Shown: piece after piece, positions 1 through 12,841 of the stretch | How positions within the stretch are numbered: position 1 is the first letter of the stretch | How the letters are laid out: each line of letters starts with the position of its first letter | Assembly (NCBI RefSeq): GCF_037893015.1 | Contig: NC_133662.1 | Coordinates: forward strand, 271,801,944 to 271,865,943 | Source of the DNA: Macrotis lagotis | Lineage: Eukaryota; Chordata; Mammalia; Peramelemorphia; Peramelidae | Reading direction: 5' to 3' | DNA: 64,000 nucleotides | Notes under the pieces: generated by a model | What the model was told of the DNA's origin: nothing | Databases searched by the model: none | What the model saw: only the letters and a program-made list of their open reading frames with translations | Made by a program: the position numbers and the translations under genes

Positions 1-724
1 ATTCCTAGTTAGATTTTAATGGCTGCCTCTCTCCAACACATCTAGGATTGACTTGACTTGATGTAAAAACCATGAAACCAGTAGCATGACACAGTTCCCG
101 GTCATAGTCTTGGAGCTCTCTCTGGAATTCCCTCCTCCTGGCCTTGGAAAGCAGATGGGAAAAATGTATTCATTGGGTCTCTCAGTGACTGGAGGGCAAT
201 GAATCAGCCCGAGTCCTTTGTGTCAGGTCCATTCAGGTCCCTCAGGTCCAGGCAGTGGGCCCCGGATGGGCAGGACCTCACCAGGACCATTCTTTGTCTC
301 CTGAACTGAACAGAAGATGCCACATACTGTCGTGACTTGAGAAACTCAGCAGCCAGTGCTTCCCAATGAATCCCGGACTGCAGAAGCCTCTCTCCACTCC
401 CACCCCAGTTCTGGGTCCCCTCCTCCATACTCCTCTCTGCCAGTGTATTCTCTGGCCCTTCCTGTCACGTTGTATGAAGTCAAGGCTGGCTTTGGCTGCT
501 GGTCTTGGCTCAATCTGATCCCAGGCAGGAAGTAAGGGCTGATTCAGCCTTCTAGATTAATGGAGATAATTCTCCAAACTTCACTCCCTTAAGGAAGTTC
601 AATGGAGGAAGAGATACTGCCCTGAACCTGGGCTTCTGAGGAGTGGGTGACGTATGGAAAAAGGGAGAGAAATTTCAGGAATGGAGGGAAGGATGGACAT
701 GGGGAATAGTCTGGTGGAAAGTGG

Positions 725-885
725 GCTCAATCTAGGGGTTAAATGATCTAGGTCTGAGACTCTGCTCTACCATTTACTCCTTGAGCAAATTCCCTGCCTC
801 AGTTTCTTCATCTATCAAATAATGGGGTTGATTGAATGAACCCTAAATTCCCTTCCAGATCTCAATCCATATCTCATCTTCCTTG
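725..885 (+). mobile_element. MIR/CORE-type SINE
   Basis: gagcaaattccctgcctcag, then tttcttcatctatcaaat, and ttcccttccagatctcaat. Confidence 0.6.
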
Positions 886-1689
886 ACTCCTGGGGAACAG
901 CATTGGCCAAACCACCTGATCTCCAGCATGAGCCAAGGAGCCATGTGAACAGTGTGATCTTTCAGGGTAACAAGGCTTTGGGGCCCCCATGGCCACAGGC
1001 TGTTTCCACCAGATGGCAAGGTGTAGGTCTGGTTTCAATCTAGGCTCTGTTGTTTAGCAGCTCTGTCATGGTCCTCAGTTTCCTGCTCTTCCAAAAAAGG
1101 AAGCTCCATCACCTAGAGTCCTCGGTCTACACAACTCTCCATTTTCTGCTGGAGATGCCCCCCTCCATCCTGCTGGTGGGCCAGATCCCAATAAGCAAAG
1201 GGACTCCAAGAAGAGGGGTGCCCAGAAGCTCTTCTGGGTCAGGGCAGAGATTCCCCAGAGCACCTCAAAGACCACTGATCACCACCCCTCCAGTTGACTC
1301 TGAAGAGCTTGAAGGGACCAGAGCCATCTACCTGGAGACCCGGGAAGATTCCAGTCTTCTTGGCAAGGTATGTCTGGGCTGAGCTCATTGTTTTTCCAGT
1401 GCACATCTTTGTCATGGAGCAACTGCAGAGTTCCTGGGGACTCCCATGGCAGTGTGGCCAGCTACCACGAGGAGCCTAGCTTGGGCCAAGCAGCCTCTTC
1501 TGAAGTCCCCCCCCCCCCCACCCCAGAATCTCTTTTCCTTCCCCTGGGATTGGGCACTGATTCAGACTCTGGTCTTCTTCCATGAGCAGCCCACTCACCC
1601 CGTGAGTCACTTCTGCTCTGTGCTCCTTTCCTCAGAAGGCTCAGCTCCTCCTAGAAATCTAACTAGCTCCTCCATTGAACGAAAATGCT

Positions 1690-1890
1690 CGGACCAGTTA
1701 GGATCACTCTCCTTATTCTTGGGGTGAGTCCTTACCCCAGGTGTTCCCATGGACAACTTGTGCCCAACCTGCAGCAGAGCATTCCAAGCTCGTATTGGTC
1801 TTATCAGTCCCAATTGGCCACACTGTCATTTGTCTCAAACATAGTGATGTCATTTTGGTCTTCTCTGATAATGAAGGACAAGAACTAACT
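1690..1890 (+). mobile_element. LINE/SINE 3' tail, same family as the 53.3 kb copy
   Basis: The blocks accccaggtgttcccatgga, cttgtgcccaacctg and gcattccaagctc, then tggtcttctctgataatg and aaggacaagaac, match those at 53.5-53.7 kb in order. This is the 3' part of the element only. Confidence 0.7.
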
Positions 1891-2004
1891 CTTGAGTCAT
1901 GAGTCCCCTTTACTCTCTGGATTCCCTTCTCTCTGTATCCGCTGGAACTTTCCATCCCTCCCTCCACCTCCAGCCCCTTCCTCCCAATTTTAGCTCTCTT
2001 TTTA

Positions 2005-2130
2005 CGTTCTCTTCTTCTCTTAGAGTGCAAGCTTTTTGAGGCCAGGGGCCATCTTTCTTTTTGTTTCTAACTGTTGTCCCCATGCCTAGCAAAGCACATC
2101 TTAAGAATTTAAGAAATGTTAGATGACCGA
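2005..2130 (+). mobile_element. L2 3' end
   Basis: Matches the L2 end: gtgcaagctttttgaggcc, then aggggccatctttc, and a degraded cctagcaaagcac. Confidence 0.55.
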
Positions 2131-2339
2131 TGAGATGTTAGGAACTGTGAAGGCTCTGTGGTTTAGTAAAGGGTCAAGAGAAGAAAGAAATTGCCCTAGG
2201 TCTCCTCCTTGGGACTTTCATCAGTCTTCTGACTCCAAATCTCCCACCCATCTGACCTCCACACCTGTTGAGCACAGGAAATCTGTTATCAGTCATGAAA
2301 AGAGAGGAGGCCAGAGCTAAGGTCAATGAGGGCAACAAG

Positions 2340-2620
2340 AGGTGAGAACTTCTCTCATAGTGAAAGAACCTAAGGGTGGCATCCTCCACGAGGTGGTGAG
2401 CTCCCCATTCCTGGAAGTGTTCAATCAGAAATGGGGTGGTTTTTGTTGGGTAAACGTGTGTTTGGAAGAAGCCTGACCTTGAGGATCTGAGAGCCCTGGG
2501 AGGTGCTCTGTGTGTGGACTTGTGGGAGGCTGACCACCTCAGGGGGGTTGTTGGTCCCACAGAAGGCACATCATGGAGGCCTTGTGTTTGAAGAAACATT
2601 GAATTAGGGGAAAGCAAAGG
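2340..2620 (+). mobile_element. CR1/L3-like LINE 3' fragment
   Basis: The block cctccacgaggtggtgagct, then ttcctggaagtgttcaa, resembles the conserved LPREVV...LEVF coding end of CR1-like ORF2. The 166-codon minus-strand frame over this copy is a shadow. Confidence 0.45.
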
Positions 2621-2779
2621 AAAACTAACCCTGTTGATTTTCAGGTCAATCATCTTAATCAGTACTGTTAGCAAGATGGTGATTGGATTGAAACCTTCTT
2701 ACTGCCTTGGCATTCCGTGGGCTGATGGAAAATGTCAGTTTTGCTTTCAATGAATGTGCCCATCATTTGAATTGATGCT

Positions 2780-3600
2780 TAGGACCGGTTGCTTTTTTCC
2801 TTTTTCTCTTTATATCTTATTTATTTGTTTTTTCCAACTACATTCAATGATGCTTTTCAACAATCTTTTTTTTACAAGGTTTTTGCGTTTCACATTTCCC
2901 CCCCTCATATCCTTCCCTCTTGCCTCCCCAGAGGCACACATGTATAGCTCTGTTAAACATTGAGCCATAGTAAGCATGTTGTGAAAGAAAATTGGAAAAA
3001 ACCAGAACACTTGAGGCACCTCTTAAAAATTGAGGATAAGGGATTTGGGTCAGCATTTCAACCCCTCAGCTTCTTCTCTGGAGATGGATGGTCTTTTCCG
3101 TCATGAGTCCTTCAGGATGGTCTTTGATGATTGAGCGGCTGAGATGATCCAGTCCATCAGAGTTGAGCATCACCCAGTCCTCTTCTGGTTCTGCTCACTT
3201 TACTTAGCAGCAGTTCAGGGGAGTCTCCATGATATTCTGAAGTCCTGTCCCTCATGAGTTCTTTTAGAACAATAGTACTAAAAATAAAAAAAAATAAAAA
3301 AGAACAATAGCATTCCATCACATTCATGCGCTACAGTTTGTTCATTCATTCCCCAACAGATTGGCATCTCCTCAATTTCCATTTCTTTGCCATGATGGAA
3401 AGAGTTGCTATAAATAATTTTGCATATGTGTGTTTTTTACCCTTTATCATGATCTCTTAAGGTTCACTGGTGTTGCAGGATCAAAGGGGATGCGCAGTTT
3501 GATTCTCCTTGGGCTTCAATTTAAATTGCTCTCCAGAAAGGTTGGATTAGATCACAACTCCACCAAGAATCTGGTGGCCTTTTTTTCAGCGTACCCACTT
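2780..3600 (-). mobile_element. L1 LINE, 3' end (antisense), marsupial type
   Basis: The plus strand carries the reverse complement of an L1 3' UTR and the end of ORF2. Landmarks, in order, are ttttttccaactacattc, the block around cgtcatgagtccttcagg, ggttctgctcac, gaacaatagcattccatc, cattccccaacagattgg and gctctccagaaaggttgg. The last blocks correspond on the minus strand to the C-terminal part of ORF2 (the LHCWWxC to EYY region). The copy is diverged and 5'-truncated. Confidence 0.85.
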
Positions 3601-4290
3601 GGCAAAAGCCAAAATGGCAGCTCTGCTCCTTCCCTGGAGGAAACCGAGAAGGGAAAATGGGCTGGGGGCCCAGGGCCTGCCCTGCTTTGCACGCTCAATG
3701 CAGACACACAACTCCGGCCAACCCATTTCAGAGCAATAAGGACACCATGTTCTCTCAGTGCCAAGCCTTCTCTAGCCACCATGCTGGGCGAGCCCTGGGC
3801 CTCCCTGAGGGAGCTGGACAGGTCCACTCCTCTTCTTCTGGCACAGGACCTGGGGCTGTGCTGTAAAGCCCTGCCTGGCCTTGTGGGCACAGTGGCCTTA
3901 GAGCCCAGGGTCCCATTGACGGCAGCTGTATCACCCTAGGACCAGCCATGAGAGACAACCAGTCCTCTGCCCTCTGGCTGCAGAGCCTCCCACCATGTGG
4001 GCAATGTCTGGGCTGGACCCCAGCATCTTTAATCCACCCCTCCCACCTGGGGCTGGCTCCCAGCAGCCTCTGCTCTCCCTGCTCTTTTTGTCCCCTGCTC
4101 CCACTCCCATGACTGTTGGGTCCAACCCTTTCACCAAAGACAAATGGAAAAGGACAGTCTGCCTCAGTCCCCCAGAGTCAACACGTGGAGAACATTAGGA
4201 AGGGTGGGCACTGTGGAGAGAAAACGGGTGTGGCCAGGGCACATGCAGGTAAAGGGAAGAGGGAAAGAGAGGTGAGACAGAGGCAGAGAC

Positions 4291-4294
<4 letters not shown>

Positions 4295-4379
<85 letters not shown>

Positions 4380-4380
4380 G
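4295..4380 (+). repeat. (AG)n then (ACAG)n microsatellite
   Basis: An AG run at 4295-4342 passes directly into (GACA)n to 4380. Arg/Glu and Leu/Ser frames over it are artefacts. Confidence 0.95.
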
Positions 4381-6731
4381 AGAAAATGGTCTCGTGCATC
4401 AGGTGTTAGGGCCAGTCTGAGGCTCTGCCATGCTGGTGGGGCAGCTAGCCCCTCCCCAGTAGCAGGCAGGGACTGGCCATGGCATTGCTTTCTGCCATTT
4501 TCCAGGCTGGCCACTAGTCTCTCCCTTTAGAGCCTATGCAAGGGGTCCCTCTACTTGACTGGTGTGTCCATTTTAAGAGTTGAGCCGATGCTGGAGCCTT
4601 TGCAGGAGCCAGGTCCCAAGGGCTGAGCCAGCTCTGGACCACAGCAGGGTGCAGGGGCTGAGAGTTGGGTTGGATGGGCCTGGGCTTAGGATCCTGGTCC
4701 TGCCATTTGCTTTCTCTCAGTTTCTTCATCTATAAGACAAGGTCACTGGACCCTCCCTGCTCATTGAGGGGTTGTCCGTCCTTCGGGGGGGTGGTGTTTA
4801 GATCCTCGTCCAGAGGAACTCCATTTATTTCACCATTAGGGCCCTGACTGAAGTCCAGATCGGGGCGGGGGGGGGGGGGGCTGCAGGAGGAGAAGAGGGA
4901 GACAAACCACCCTGGGAAATGATGGGGAGAGGCAGTATTGTCCCATTCTGAGCAATTTTCCCTCCCCTCCATGGTCAGTTTGAGATGGCAGGGCCATCTC
5001 TGGGCTTCAGAAACTCCCGGGGTCACTTGGATGAAGCGGTGACTAAAGCCATAAAGGGCCCTTGGAGGTGGTGTCCTGGAGACCAAATCAGAGACCCTGA
5101 AGAGCCCTCATGGAGATCAGGGTGCTCTTGTGGAGGCCCAAGTCTGGCCACTGATCTCTGGGGGAATCTGGCCCTCCCCCCAGACCTTCTGGGACTCTGG
5201 GCTTCTGTGAATCACAGCATCTCCCTGATTTTATTAGCCAGCAGGACATACTTCATCCACTGATGCAGGGCCATATCTTGTCTTAGAGGCAGCTGGGATG
5301 CTAGGGGTGGGGCTGTCGCCATGTCCAGAGAGCTGGCCTGGGATTCCGGGAGACCTGAGGACAGTGGGAGATCTGGGATCCAGGGTTCAAGTACCAACTA
5401 TGGCCCTCAGCGGACCCGTTACTGCATCTCACTGAGCCTGGTTCCTGATGTGCCAGAAGGAAGGTTCCCCGTTGCAGAGCTGCTCAAAAGCCCCAAAGCT
5501 CCTTCCTCCAGCACCTGGGGTAGTGCTGTGAGCATCATTATCCCCATTTTACAGGTGAGCCTGGGAGGGCCCACAAGCTTCAGAGACTTATCCAAGTGGC
5601 CAAGGCAGGGCCCAAAGGCCAATCTTCCCAGACTCTGGGGTTAGCCTCTCTGGGGTCCCAGGGTGATGGGGCTCCTGAGCCCCTCCTTGTGTCTTGCAGG
5701 GATGCTTTAGGATTCTACAAGTTTCCAGAGAAGAAGCAAATTGGTCGATGATGCTCAAAGAAGCAGGCCTCTGTGGGTGCCATGGGAGCTTGCAGGAGGG
5801 AAGGTGCTCTGCCCACCACTGCCGAGGCAGAGCTGGCACTCCCTGAGACACAGAGGCGGGGGGGGGGGACTGTGGGGGAGACAGTCTAGAGCTGGGCTTG
5901 GCAGGAGGAAGAAAGCAGCTCGGCGGTCATGGGTGTGGGGGGTCACCCTCTGCAGCCTCTGGGCTGGCCCCGCCTGCTGCTCAGGGAAGAATGGACTCTC
6001 TCTTCCACCTGGTCTCGCCACCTCTGATGGCGAGGAGGGTGGGGCCACTTAGAGAGGAACTGGAAGTTTCCATCAGGGAAAAGTCTGGTAGGAAGATTTT
6101 CCAAGGGTGGGTGGGTGGGGGGTGCACCTAGAGCAGAGATCAACAGTTATAAGAACCAGAGCTTCTTTAGCCTCATTTTTTCCAGACCACCGTGACACTG
6201 CAAAGGGACGGCCTGTCATCCTGGGGCAAAGCCGGCGCCTCCCCACCTGTTCTCACACTGGTGGCTCAGCTGCCCCGCAGTTATCCAGGCCCTCTTACCC
6301 CCCACAGGGCAGCGGCTGGCCCCTTGGACCACCCCGAGTTCAGTGACTGATCCCTCAGAAATGTCCTGGGGCTGGCCAAGGGCCAGGGTGGGTGTCCCTG
6401 TTTGCAGGCAGTGATGGAGATGGGTTCAGTCACCATCAGTCCATCACCCACTTGGGTCTGGCTCTGGGGAGCCATCCCCAACAGGAGGCTGTCTCCTGGG
6501 GAGAGGGTGGATGGTCTCACCTCAGCACCCCTTCATGGCCTTGGGGCTCAGCCTCCAGTCCTTTTTGGGGGGTTCATTTTTTTAAAGCAAAGAGTGAAAT
6601 GGAAATCTCTGAAGACATAAGGACCAGGGAAGATGATACAGTGCTTGAGGGTTCAAGGGAGCATCTCCTCCCAGGGAGTCCAGAAGCCAGAAGCATTTGA
6701 GTTTTTTGCGGGAAGCTGTCTTCAGATATAG

Positions 6732-6797
6732 GTGACTTCTGGGTCCCCCTTGCCTGCCTCTTATGTGACTTATGGGTCCTCCTTGCCCGCCTCTCAT
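6732..6797 (+). repeat. 33-bp tandem duplication
   Basis: Copies at 6732-6764 and 6765-6797 start gtgacttctgggtcc and gtgacttatgggtcc and differ at only a few positions. Confidence 0.85.
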
Positions 6798-7173
6798 GCC
6801 ACCCTTTAATCCCCTGGCCTCTCTGAGGCATGGCTCACTTCTCCAACTTCCATGGGGCATACGATGAAGAGGTTTGGTGTGGCCGCCTCTATTCCCTTCC
6901 TTAGTCTTTAGGACTGTGATCATGGGCCAGGGTTAGGGCAATATTGGCTGAATTTCCAAGGATCCCTTGGGGTGTGTATCAGGAACACTGGCATTTGATA
7001 TTGGTTAGTTTGTGACATATATACTTCTGGTCACCTGAGTGTCCCTATAGGTATGCAGTTAGAGCTAAATGTTTGCAGTGTGTCTCACATGGTCTGTACC
7101 CTTTTATGACCAATACACCTGGGCTCCTACAGAGTGACCTGCTGGTCCTGGCTGGCAGCAGATGACTAGCCTG

Positions 7174-7193
7174 CCCCCCCCCCCCCCCCCCCC
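7174..7193 (+). repeat. C20 homopolymer
   Basis: Twenty consecutive C on plus. Other C or G runs of ten or more outside PCBP3 include 1507-1519 and 4867-4880. Confidence 0.9.
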
Positions 7194-8639
7194 ACCACAC
7201 ACTCTGCTCAGAACTCCTCATTGCTGTGTGGCTGGCTGTCCTGGTCACATTTGGCATCTGAAGGGGGGCTTGAAGTTTGGCAAACACTTAGCATCTCCAC
7301 TGGGGGTCTCCCAGAAGTAATGCCTTAAGGAAGAGAATAGAAATAGAGCTAATGGTGGAATCTCAGGAACTGTGATCAGTGGGTTGGGGAGGAGATGATT
7401 TGGGCACCACTGCTGCCCCTCCAGTCTTTCTGTGCGGGTGGGTGAGGCTAGCCCAGATTGGGTTGAGGCTTCACTTTGGACCTTTGGGTCAGTGGTTCCT
7501 GCCTGATCCTGGAGATGTCTCTTCCAGTCCTTCTAGGTCTGGGAAGTTCATCTGGGGAAGGCAGCCACGGCAGAGCGCACAGATCTCCCCTCTCCTGGAG
7601 ATGGGCCTCTGGGCACAATCTCCATCTTCTGGCAGGGCTGACTGGGCCTGGGGACAATCAGACAGATGAAGGCAGTGGCTGGCTGAAGCATTTTTGGATT
7701 TCCTGAGGGGTGCGTGGTGGGGCAGGGCCTCTGCTGACCCTCAGGACCCCTGGACTCCACTCTGCATGAGGGTGGGAGGTGGGAAGTGCTGGACCCCAGA
7801 CCACCCCCCCCCCGTCTCTGCTCCTGCTTCCTCCCTTCTCCTATTCCTTTGCATTCTTTCTCTTCTCCCTCTTTTGGCCCGAGTCTTGGCAGACTTCTGG
7901 ACTGGATTTGAAGCCTCATCGAGCCTGACAGCATCCAGGAGTCTGAGGCCCTTTTTCCAATAGACAAGTCACGGGTTTCAGATGGGAGCAGAGCCAATGT
8001 TCAGCATGAACCCTACAGGAGCCCCCAGGGTCTGCCTCCTGTCTCAGTCTATACTTGAATAAAAATGAGTTGGAATGGAGAAACCCACATTCAGGACAGG
8101 AGTAGGAAGGGGATGGCTTCATGTAGGTGGGGTAGCATGGGTACCATCCTCCAGATGGCACCTTTAAAACCAGGGCGAGTTCTCCAAGGGTAATTCTCAA
8201 GTCTGCACTTTGAGGTGAAGAGGAATAGTCTGGCACTATAACTATGGGTGGACTCCACCCCACCTTCCCAGAGTAGGCTTTTAGGGGGTGAGGGGAGTGC
8301 GAATTCAGAGAACAAGACCCTCTCACTATGCCCCACAGGGCAGGGGAGGACATATGATTCCCAAAGCAAAATCAGCTTTGGGAGTGAGCCAGCGACAGCT
8401 GAATGAAATTGTCTATTATATGGAAGAAGGCATTGATACTTCTGGTCTGCCTGGTGACTCAGAGAGATGCATCCTGGGAGAATCTTGGGCATCCTTCTAA
8501 ATGGCCATCTTAAGCATTCTGATTGGAAGGACTGCTGCTACTGTTAATCCTCTTGAGATGCTTGCCTTCTTTGCTTTGTGTCCCTTTCCTGGCATTTTTG
8601 TGGATGCCAACCAGACAGTTGAGTTACTTGGACAACAGA

Positions 8640-8855
8640 AAAGTAGTGTGCCCTCCCAAACTCAGTTTAACAAAGGATTGTAGAGCCAAAATAGACTCTA
8701 ATCTCTAACTTTCATTTTACAGATGAGGAAACTGAGGCCCAGAGACATTCAATGATTCCTTCAAGATCTCACAGGGTATAAGGAACCCAAGCAGGATCTG
8801 AATCCATGTGCTCTACCTCCCAAGCCAGTGGTTAACCATTCCACCAGGTCTGTCC
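8640..8855 (-). mobile_element. MIR/CORE-type SINE
   Basis: The plus strand shows the reverse box ttttacagatgaggaaactg, then aggcccagagac and tctgaatccatgtgctcta. Confidence 0.75.
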
Positions 8856-8999
8856 CCCTTTTTTCATTCCTGTCCCCTCCACTGCTACAGACCATTTCTC
8901 CAGCAGAGTTTCTAAGGCTCCAGGCCTGGGTCTGCTGGCCCCAGTTATTGCCACCCGTCATCCCCAGGAAGCCTCTTAGAGGCCGGCATTGCCTTGGAG

Positions 9000-10500
9000 T
9001 CTGGACTAGTTTTCTGGTTTCAGACTCACCAATCTCTTTTCACTGAGATCTATTGGAGTGGATGATGGTGCTGGTCTTGGAGTCAGGGGGCCCTGTTTCA
9101 GTTCAGTCTCCCAGCTATGGGTTCTGTTTCTCTATCCAAGAGGTCCTCATATGGCCCTTTCCATGCCGTGTGGCCATCTTAGATACTGGTCTTCTTTTTT
9201 GGCTGAGTTCTGTTCTGACCACCACAGAGACCACCATTCTGTCCTCTTGTCCTCAGAAAGCAGGGGTCATTCTATGGAGTTCAATAGAGTGCTCAGCTTG
9301 GGCTCTGTGGTTCAAGGAGATGGAATCGTGGGAGGCTCATTTTCAACCCAAGTCAAATGACCTTGTTCCATGTGTTCCCCCCTCCCATTTCCTGGGTAGT
9401 GGAACAATCTGAAAACCAGTCCCTTACTTCTCTAATTTATTGATGGACTCCTAGGCAAAGCCAGTCTGTCCAAGAAAGCTGATGAACATGTTTTCCTTAG
9501 ACATTTTCCAGATAACTGAGTCTGGATACAAATGCTAGATCCATGACAAACTTGGGTCAAACATTCATTCTTTCCTTTTACTTACCAAAAAAGTGAATTC
9601 TCAGGAAGAAGGGAGAGCTTGAAGCCTGTTCTTTCTCTTGATCACCAAGTCCCAGGCCTGGATGGCAGCCACACCATGCAAACAAAGGGAAAGGTGTGGA
9701 GAGTTCCCTCCATGACCTGAATTGTTTCTTTCCTCTCCTGGGTCTTTTCCTACCTGCCTCATTGACTAATTCCTTCACAATTGATGTCAGTCCTGGAAGT
9801 TGATCCAGTTGGCTCAGAGTAGCACACAGGGACAGAACTGTCACTGGGGAATGAGGGAGGGAAATCAAGGAATTTTTATCATGCAGATGTGACCTCTGTC
9901 GGGATGATGAGATTTCTCACAAAAGACATAGTTTCTCTGTGAGCAAAGTTAGTGGGAGGGTGAGGGACCAGCAAGGGATTGTCATCAGCTCCCTGAAAGG
10001 GACCCTCTGATGGCAGGTGCAAAGACAGAAGGAGCTTCTATGGGGTCTGATCAATCAAAGGCACAAGAAAAGGAGTGAGGTCACACACTGAATTACTCAG
10101 AACACCCTATGAGTGAACACTCAGAACCCAACTGATGGACAGGAAAGACCAGATGTTTCTAGGCTTGGAAAATAACATTTGGTAAAAGACCTCTGCTTTA
10201 TTTAAATGGACATTGCAATTAAATACCATTTTTAAGAGCTCCATGATAAGGCAAAGTCACATGAAAATTTGTCTCATGAAGGGAAATGGACTTAATTTTT
10301 GAAGGCTTCAATCATAATGTGGTCTCATTAAAATAATCTAATCTAATTTCCTTTTAAATAGCTAGCATTAAAAATTCTTTTACTAAACTGGTAGATCATG
10401 GGATTGGTATAAAGACAGTCTACTGAGATTTTCACAGTGTTTGATAAAGCTTTTCATGTTATTTCTGTGGGAAAAGATGAAGAGATACAGTCTATATTAA
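9000..10500. other. Intergenic, nothing recognised
   Basis: Mostly unique sequence; AT content rises after 10.15 kb. No repeat, exon or RNA gene is supported. Confidence 0.5.
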
Positions 10501-10504
10501 AGTG

Positions 10505-10680
10505 CTATTTGATACTCAAAAACATTTATAAAGTGCCTACTGTGGGCCAGTCACTAGGCTCTGGGGTAGAAGGAAGGTAAAAACCTAGTTTCCCACCCCC
10601 ACCTCCCACCTCGAAACAGGGAATTCCCATTCTAACGAGGGAGACAACATGGCACTTGCCATGTACATATAAGGTTCAGA
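10505..10680 (+). mobile_element. MAR1-type interspersed repeat
   Basis: The sequence matches the common marsupial repeat that starts with a catttataaagtgcctact-like box and contains ggagacaacatg. Confidence 0.6.
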
Positions 10681-10689
10681 TGGTCTAAA

Positions 10690-11180
10690 TTAATCTCAGG
10701 GGGAATCTTGCAAGTCTTGTCCCACCAGGTCACATCTAGAGTATTATCATCTGGCACCGATGACCAGAGAGTGTCCAGAGCAGGGCAATCAGAAAAGTGG
10801 AGGGCCTGGAGTCCCTTCCCTATGAGGACTAGCTTTGGAATGAGGGAGCTCTATGCTAGGAAGGGAGGGAGACATGATGACTGACTTCTGAGACTTTGAA
10901 GACTGTCATGCCCAAGGAGGGGGATTGGACATGGTCTGAACAGACTCAGACAGCAGCACTGGAACAATGAGTGAAGCAAATTTATGTGGGATGATTCCTA
11001 AGAATGGCATTGTCCCCTGTAGACCAGGCTGCTTTGGAGAGCAGTAGGTTCACCTGCCAGAGAGGCGATGCAGTCACTGGACCACCATTTGTGAGGTGTT
11101 TTTAGTGGGATTTCCTTTGGGCAAGAGTTGGACTAAAAAGGCTCTGAGGCCCTTCTAACTCTGAAAGTCCTAGTTCACCA
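10690..11180 (+). mobile_element. CR1/L3-like LINE 3' fragment
   Basis: Successive blocks (gtgtccagagcagggcaatc, then ctatgaggactagctttgg, then gacatgatgactgac, ending gaggcccttctaactctga) follow the order of the CR1-related 3' region common in amniotes. The copy is diverged. Confidence 0.6.
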
Positions 11181-11629
11181 AGGAGTTGGCTTCTCTCTAG
11201 TGGAATAATGGAAGCTGCTGAACCCAACTAACAACAAGGAAATGACCATCACTTCCCTTGATCAGGCTGTGACTGTCCATTGTGCAGAGGTCATACTTTG
11301 GTTGTGAAATTCAGCTCAAATTCGTGAACCAAAGCCCTCCTTTGATCCCTTATTAGGAAAGAACTTCACCTGGGGTCTTGATGACCATTTTAGGGTCAGG
11401 AGAGCTGGAATGATTTTAACTGGGGTGCAGGAATGCACTAAATGAATGTAAATTATTATTTCAAAGAGATTGGATTTATTACCACATTAGATCCAGGATG
11501 CACTGGGGTCAGAACACCTCTCAGAGATGATAGAGATGCTGTCCGCATTGGAGGAGGAAGACCCTCGTCTGTGGAATAACCAAGAGTGACGGATAAGGGG
11601 ATGGGGATGGGAGGAGGGAGCAGAGCATG

Positions 11630-11770
11630 GAGGGCTTTGAATACCAAGTGGAGCTCTTTTTCTTTGATCCTGGAGGCAATAGGGAGCTACTGGGGTCTAC
11701 TGAGTAAGGGCAAGAGTGATATGGTCAGACCCTTATGAAAATCACTTTAGTGACTGAATGTAGGATAAAT
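11630..11770 (+). repeat. Interspersed repeat fragment
   Basis: The blocks gggctttgaataccaag, ggaggcaatagggagctac and tgatatggtcagac belong to a widespread marsupial repeat; I cannot name the family with certainty. Confidence 0.5.
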
Positions 11771-11809
11771 TATTTTTAGTTAATTTACTTTCAGTTTGCA
11801 TAATCTATT

Positions 11810-11900
11810 CTTTTTTTTTGCAAAGCAAATGGGGTTAAGTGGCTTGCCCAAGGCCACACAGCTAGGTGCTCTATCCATTGTGCCACCTAGCTGCCACTTA
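11810..11900 (-). mobile_element. Marsupial tRNA-type SINE fragment
   Basis: gttaagtggcttgcccaagg, then ccacacagctaggtg, and ccattgtgccacctagctgc, the reversed 5' box of the marsupial SINE. Confidence 0.75.
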
Positions 11901-12427
11901 TAATCTATTCTTTTAAAATTTTTTAAAACAAGTTAAACATTGCTTTGATGACTATTTTATAATATAGCTTGAGTTGTGGGAATCCTGTGACCTCTTGATT
12001 GATATTCTTTCTCAGTATTTTCTCTCATGATTCTGAACTTTTTCTTCCAAATAAATTTCGCTATAATTGTATCTGGTTCTGTGAAGCATCCCCTATGAAA
12101 TTGGTCTGGTAGAGGACGAAGATCTCTGACTTGATTTAGGTGATATTTTCATGTTTACTATATTCTCACAACCTAAGCATGAGCAATGGTTATTTCTCTG
12201 ATTGCCTCCTTTTATGATAATTGGTGCTTAACCTGTGCTTTGCAACTGGACTTTTAGGAAGTTGACATGTATCTCAGGGAGTTAACTTCTGGATAGTTGA
12301 TCTACTTTGTAGATAATTACAATATGATTTTATGATAATTTCTTAATGCTTTTTAAAGATTGATTATTGAGGAATTCTGATGATTCTGTAAATTTGCTTT
12401 ATGTCTTGCTGCTTGACAAGCGATTGA

Positions 12428-12841
12428 TGAAGGGCCCCCATGGACCCAAGAATCAAAGATGACACTGAAGACCAAGACTCTTGGTGGATCTTTGCTATTT
12501 GCTTTATTCTGCACATTGTGAACTTGAATAGCTAATTTTTCGATGCATTTTTTCACAAGTATGTCGCTGCAAGCATTTAATAAAATACACCATAGAAGAG
12601 CAAGGCCCAGCTGGAGTAACACAATGCAGATCACAGCACAGGGAGGCAACAGCACATTGACTCACATGGAACCACGTGGGGTGACTAGGGGCTCTCTGAT
12701 CTATGGAGAGGAGGAGGCGGAGTTAGATGCCTCCTCGGTACTACTGGCAGGCAAAACAAGGAAACCCAGGAGCAAAATAATGAGAAGAGAAAAAAAACAG
12801 AACCTGGCAATACCTTATCACTGCTAACAAGGAACCCCACA
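12428..12841 (-). mobile_element. Possible class II ERV LTR (minus strand)
   Basis: On the minus strand it starts TGTGGGGTTCC and ends GGGGGCCCTTCA, has AATAAAGCAAATAGC about 85 nt before the end, and the R/U5-like block gatccaccaagagtcttgg. No target-site duplication is seen at the proposed ends, so they may be wrong. The 100-codon minus frame across it is not treated as a gene. Confidence 0.35.

Larger units (their letters stand above)
3600..8640. other. GC-richer intergenic block without recognised genes
   Basis: It contains several homopolymer runs, the AG/ACAG microsatellite, MIR scraps near 4.65 and 5.35-5.6 kb, and a 33-bp tandem duplication at 6732. No CpG island and no exon are recognised. 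Confidence 0.5.

Noticed and set aside
2174-2674. 166-codon minus-strand frame
   Set aside because: It overlaps the CR1-like repeat in antisense, has no domain and no splice context.
4116-4514. Arg/Glu and Leu/Ser-rich frames
   Set aside because: They are translations of the AG/ACAG microsatellite.
12353-12655. Hydrophobic 100-codon minus frame that looks like a membrane protein or retroviral envelope end
   Set aside because: It lies across the AATAAA and R/U5-like part of an LTR-like block, so it is more likely noncoding LTR sequence.
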